This document shows positions 6,341-8,816 of a stretch of DNA of 8,816 nucleotides, one piece after another. Below the pieces are notes generated by a model that did not search any database, had not been told where the DNA came from, and worked only from the letters and a program-made list of their open reading frames with translations. The first letter of the stretch is position 1, and every line of letters begins with the position of its first letter. Source of the DNA: CAYTQK01 sp964439745 (GTDB lineage: Bacteria; Desulfobacterota; Desulfobacteria; Desulfobacterales; Desulfosudaceae); the NCBI GenBank assembly GCA_964439745.1, contig CAYTQK010000134.1, forward strand, positions 1 to 8,816, written 5' to 3'. Both the position numbers and the translations under genes were made by a program.

Positions 6341-7309
6341 ATGGAATCTGTTTCCGAGCTGACGGTGCTGGTGCCGTGTTACAATGAAGCGGCCAATATC
6401 AGGCCTTTTCTGGATGAACTCGTGCCTGTCCTGGAATCTCTGGAGCAATCCTGGGAGGTCCTGTTTGTCAATGACGGCAGTACCGACCAAACTCTTGACC
6501 TCATCCAGGCTGCCCATGAGGCCGACCCCCGCGTCAAGGGCCTGAGCTTTTCCCGGAATTTCGGCAAGGAGGCGGCTTTAACCGGCGGCCTTGATTTTGC
6601 GACCAGCCGGGGAGTGCTCATCATGGACGCGGATTCGCAGCATCCGCCGGAAGTGATCCCGGAAATGATCCGGCTGTGGCGGGAAGAAGGTTATGACATG
6701 GTGGTTCCCCTGAACCAGAAGCGGGTCGGCGAGGGGACCGGTAAAAAATGGTTGACCAGGTTTTATTATCGCCTGTTGCGGGTGGTTACCATGGTCGATA
6801 TCCCGCCGGGCGGCTCTGATTTCCGGTTGATGGATCAAAAGGTGGTGGCGGCTATCAGGCAACTGCCGGAACGAACCCGATTTATGAAGGGGATCTACGC
6901 CTGGCCGGGTTTTCGCACGGCCACCTTTCCTTATACCGTCCGGGAGCGGCGCTTCAGCGCTCCCAAATGGAAATTCGGCCGGCTGTGGAATTTCGCCCTG
7001 GACGGCCTGTTCGGTTTTTCCACGGTACCCCTGCGGTTATGGACCTATGTCGGTTTCGTGATCGCCTTGTTAAGTTTTTTGCGCGGTCTGATGATCGGTG
7101 TCGACGCCCTGCTTCACGGCATTCATGTCACCCGGGGAGTGACCACGGTGGCGGTTTTTCTGTTTTTTTTAATCGGCCTGCTGATGGTCAGCAACGGCAT
7201 CCAGGGAGAATACCTGGCCCGCGTTTACGAAGAGGTCAAGGCCCGGCCGCTGTACGTGGTGGCAGACAGAATCGGTCTGGACGATTCTCCCGACAAGACT
7301 GGTTCCTGA
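6341..7309 (+). CDS. Polyprenyl-phosphate glycosyltransferase, GtrB/ArnC/DPM1-like (GT2)
   Basis: This 322-residue protein has a cytoplasmic GT-A catalytic domain and two C-terminal membrane helices (about 233-255 and 267-289), the layout and length of GtrB, ArnC and FlmF-type enzymes. Visible GT2 motifs are LVPCYNEAANI (10-20), FVNDGSTDQTLD (42-53), SFSRNFGKEAALTGGLDFA (69-87) and the metal/donor motif M-D-A-D-S-Q-H-P-P-E (95-104). The last usually reads DADLQ in this family, so Ser99 is a small change. GGSDFRLMD (157-165) and FSAPKWKFGRLWNFALDG (205-222) match the family's acceptor-side and interface-helix regions. Such enzymes transfer a sugar from a nucleotide sugar to undecaprenyl phosphate at the cytoplasmic face. 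The downstream deacetylase suggests an N-acetyl-hexosamine as the sugar; this is an inference. It is first in its own unit, 16 bp before the next gene. Confidence 0.92.
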   Translation: MESVSELTVLVPCYNEAANIRPFLDELVPVLESLEQSWEVLFVNDGSTDQTLDLIQAAHEADPRVKGLSFSRNFGKEAALTGGLDFATSRGVLIMDADSQHPPEVIPEMIRLWREEGYDMVVPLNQKRVGEGTGKKWLTRFYYRLLRVVTMVDIPPGGSDFRLMDQKVVAAIRQLPERTRFMKGIYAWPGFRTATFPYTVRERRFSAPKWKFGRLWNFALDGLFGFSTVPLRLWTYVGFVIALLSFLRGLMIGVDALLHGIHVTRGVTTVAVFLFFLIGLLMVSNGIQGEYLARVYEEVKARPLYVVADRIGLDDSPDKTGS

Positions 7310-7325
7310 TAACACCTGGATATTC

Positions 7326-8207
7326 ATGAAGCTGTTAGTAAATGCCGATGATTTCGGCCTGACCAGAAGCGGCACTGACACCGTTCTGCAATGTCTTGAC
7401 GATGGATTGCTGAACGGCGTCAGTCTCGTTCCCAACGGCGCCGCCTTTGACTACGCCGTGGGCGCCTTGAAAGAGAGGCGCGGGGTATCACTGGGGATTC
7501 ACCTGAATCTGGTGGAAGGGCGTCCCGTCAGCCCCGCGGAAGAAGTGCCCTGGCTCATCGGGGAAAGCGGCTGTTTCCGTCATGGGTTTGGCGGTCTCTG
7601 GCGGGCCTTGTCGCTGGCGGGAAAAATGAAGCAGGAGGAAATGCGGCGGCAGGTCGGTTTGGAAATACGGGCTCAGATTGAAAAATGCCGGCCAGCCGCC
7701 CGCGACTGCCCTTTCCCGCGTCTGGACAGCCACATGTATGTGCATATGATTCCTGCCGTTTTTGAGCTGGTGTGCGAATGCCTCGCGTCTTATGATATCG
7801 GCTATGTCCGGATTCCCCATGAAAAACTGGTCAATGCGTCGGCCGCGGGGCAGTTGTTCACGGTCAACGGGGTTAAGCGGACACTCCTGCAGATGTTGTC
7901 CATACCGGCCCGGAAAAAGCTGGATTCCCGCGCTATTCTCTATTGCCGCCGGTTTGTGGGCATCCTGTATTCCGGTAAGATGGACCGGCTGGAGGTGTCT
8001 GCCATGCTGGACCGCTTTTCCGGACAGCCGGGCGTGATGGAGGTCCTCTTTCATCCGGGGGGGGCGACGCCGGCGGAGGCCAGATCCGCGGACATACGCT
8101 TCGCAAATTTTTATCTGTCCCCGGCGCGCTCCCGGGAGGCGCGCGCACTGCGGCGCCTCAAACCGTACATCGTACCTTTAACGGCGGAAGTAGGGGGATG
8201 GAATTGA
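7326..8207 (+). CDS. YdjC/ChbG/NaxD-family carbohydrate deacetylase
   Basis: This 293-residue protein is a metal-dependent deacetylase of the YdjC superfamily (ChbG for chitooligosaccharides, HpnK near hopanoid genes, NaxD for undecaprenyl-phosphate-GalNAc). The family's metal-site motifs are LLVNADDFGLT (3-13, with D8-D9), LGIHLNLVEG (56-65, H59) and D134-S-H136-M-Y138-V-H140-M. VLFHPGG (240-246, H243) matches the conserved late His-Pro-Gly. The third motif normally reads DSHxHxH; here the middle His is Tyr138. No signal peptide is visible, so it should act in the cytoplasm. Following a GtrB/ArnC-like enzyme by 16 bp, it most plausibly removes an acetyl group from the lipid-linked amino sugar that enzyme makes, as NaxD does. 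The start is well placed for the family although only a weak CCTGGA precedes it. No hopanoid genes are present, which disfavours the HpnK reading. Confidence 0.88.
   Translation: MKLLVNADDFGLTRSGTDTVLQCLDDGLLNGVSLVPNGAAFDYAVGALKERRGVSLGIHLNLVEGRPVSPAEEVPWLIGESGCFRHGFGGLWRALSLAGKMKQEEMRRQVGLEIRAQIEKCRPAARDCPFPRLDSHMYVHMIPAVFELVCECLASYDIGYVRIPHEKLVNASAAGQLFTVNGVKRTLLQMLSIPARKKLDSRAILYCRRFVGILYSGKMDRLEVSAMLDRFSGQPGVMEVLFHPGGATPAEARSADIRFANFYLSPARSREARALRRLKPYIVPLTAEVGGWN
8192..8197 (+). promoter_or_regulatory. Shine-Dalgarno choosing the sulfotransferase start
   Basis: AGGGGG at 8192-8197 lies 9 nt before ATG 8207 but directly abuts the in-frame ATG at 8198, which is too close to use it. ATG 8207 also shares a base with the preceding TGA (TGATG 8205-8209), a coupling arrangement. 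Confidence 0.55.
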
Positions 8208-8816
8208 TGGCCCTGCCGACTTTTTTATATGCCGGGGCGGCGCGTTCGGCGTCCACCTATATTTATCAGGTGCTCAAGGAGCATCCGCAGGTATTTACCC
8301 CGGCGGTCAAGGATCTTTATTTTTTTAACCGGAACTATGAACGGGGAGTTTCCTGGTATGCCGGATTCTTTGACGGTGCCGCTGCTTATCCGGCGGCCGG
8401 GGAGTTCACCATGGACTACTTCGCGGATCCGGTCTGCGCCGAGCGGATCAGCAATGATCTGCCGGATTGTAAAATTCTGTTCTGCCTGCGGGAACCGGTG
8501 GAGCGAACCTTTGACCATTACTACTGGGAACGGCTGACCTTTTATTATGTCAGCCGGAAAGAGTTTCGCCGGGGCCTTTCATTTGTTGATTTCGCCCGCA
8601 AGCCCGAGATCATGGCCCTGGGCAATTATTATGAAAATCTCAAGGCGTATTTTGACCGTTTTTCACGCGACAATATTCTGGTCTTGTTCATGGATGACCT
8701 GTATCGGGACAATGCCGCATTTGTGCGCAAGATTTATGAATTTCTGGAAGTTGCCAGTGACTTCCGGCCGCCGTCCCTGAACAGGCGGGTCAATAAACTG
8801 CGGGCGGCCCGATTTC
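8207..8816 (+). CDS. PAPS-dependent sulfotransferase (3' end outside window)
   Basis: From ATG 8207 an uninterrupted frame of 203 codons runs off the right edge. It matches the cytosolic-type carbohydrate sulfotransferase fold (Sulfotransfer_1 / heparan N- or O-sulfotransferase-like), which moves sulfate from PAPS to a sugar hydroxyl or amino group. Evidence: the P-loop-like 5'-phosphosulfate site L7-Y-A-G-A-A-R13-S14-A-S-T17-Y near the N-terminus, the V-K-D-L-Y-F-F segment (34-40) corresponding to the 'KExxFF' region, then R-G-V-S-W-Y-A-G-F-F (46-55), and the 3'-phosphate site L94-R95-E-P-V-E-R100-T-F-D103-H-Y (94-105). The Ser usually eight residues after that first Arg is Asp103 here. The last visible part is a helical segment and a basic stretch, and the C-terminus is missing. 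It is coupled to the deacetylase (TGATG), suggesting it sulfates a product of the same glycan pathway, possibly a freed amine. ATG 8198 would add three residues. Confidence 0.85.
   Translation, partial: MALPTFLYAGAARSASTYIYQVLKEHPQVFTPAVKDLYFFNRNYERGVSWYAGFFDGAAAYPAAGEFTMDYFADPVCAERISNDLPDCKILFCLREPVERTFDHYYWERLTFYYVSRKEFRRGLSFVDFARKPEIMALGNYYENLKAYFDRFSRDNILVLFMDDLYRDNAAFVRKIYEFLEVASDFRPPSLNRRVNKLRAARF

Noticed and set aside
8124..8144. GC-rich imperfect palindrome centred on TCCCGGGA near the end of the deacetylase gene
   Set aside because: It has a one-base asymmetry, encodes in-frame residues, and has no T-tract. It looks like a by-product of GC-rich Arg/Ala/Ser codons.
8229..8780. Two alternative + strand frames (8229-8537 and 8547-8780) at the right end
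   Set aside because: Both are out of frame with the continuous sulfotransferase frame, which has PAPS-site motifs and no stop from 8207 to the edge.
1..8816. CRISPR array, tRNA or rRNA genes, insertion sequences, attachment sites
   Set aside because: I saw no regularly spaced repeats, tRNA-like cloverleaf, rRNA sequence, transposase or integrase motifs, or flanking target duplications on either strand.

Overview
The window looks like a GC-rich Gram-negative chromosome, most likely a deltaproteobacterium (Desulfobacterota, a sulfate-reducer-type lineage). That guess rests on a VKOR-DsbA fusion, a GT9 of the 'SEMGS' type and TMTC-like TPR membrane proteins occurring together. It is an inference from gene families only; no rRNA or other taxonomic marker is present. 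All supported genes are on the + strand and coding density is very high.

Block 1 (1-6191) is a tightly coupled set. It holds the tail of an unidentified gene, a VKOR-DsbA fusion (77-1252), a TMTC-like polytopic protein with C-terminal TPRs (1249-3099), a GT9 glycosyltransferase (best start TTG at 3071, ending 4300), a doubtful 44-aa small ORF (4297-4431), and a GT-C/GT39-like polytopic glycosyltransferase (4428-6191). Most junctions are stop/start overlaps (ATGA, GTGA, or a 29-bp overlap), so one transcript with translational coupling is likely.

Between the blocks lies the only clear intergenic region (6192-6340). It has a weak terminator-like hairpin, a promoter-like element with a consensus TATAAT -10, and a good Shine-Dalgarno.

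Block 2 (6341-8816, running off the edge) holds a GtrB/ArnC-type polyprenyl-phosphate glycosyltransferase (GT2), a YdjC/ChbG/NaxD-family carbohydrate deacetylase, and the first 203 codons of a PAPS-dependent sulfotransferase.

Taken together this is an envelope glycan assembly and modification locus. A GT2 would load a sugar on undecaprenyl phosphate inside the cell and a YdjC-type enzyme would deacetylate it. A GT-C enzyme would then transfer the sugar at the periplasmic face, and a sulfotransferase could sulfate the amino or hydroxyl group of a product. The GT2 + YdjC + GT-C combination resembles the Francisella FlmF2/NaxD/FlmK lipid A galactosamine pathway, with a sulfotransferase as the added element. 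Block 1 adds a disulfide-forming enzyme next to a relative of the eukaryotic TMTC O-mannosyltransferases, which raises the possibility of coupled oxidation and glycosylation of secreted proteins. Substrates cannot be read from the sequence.
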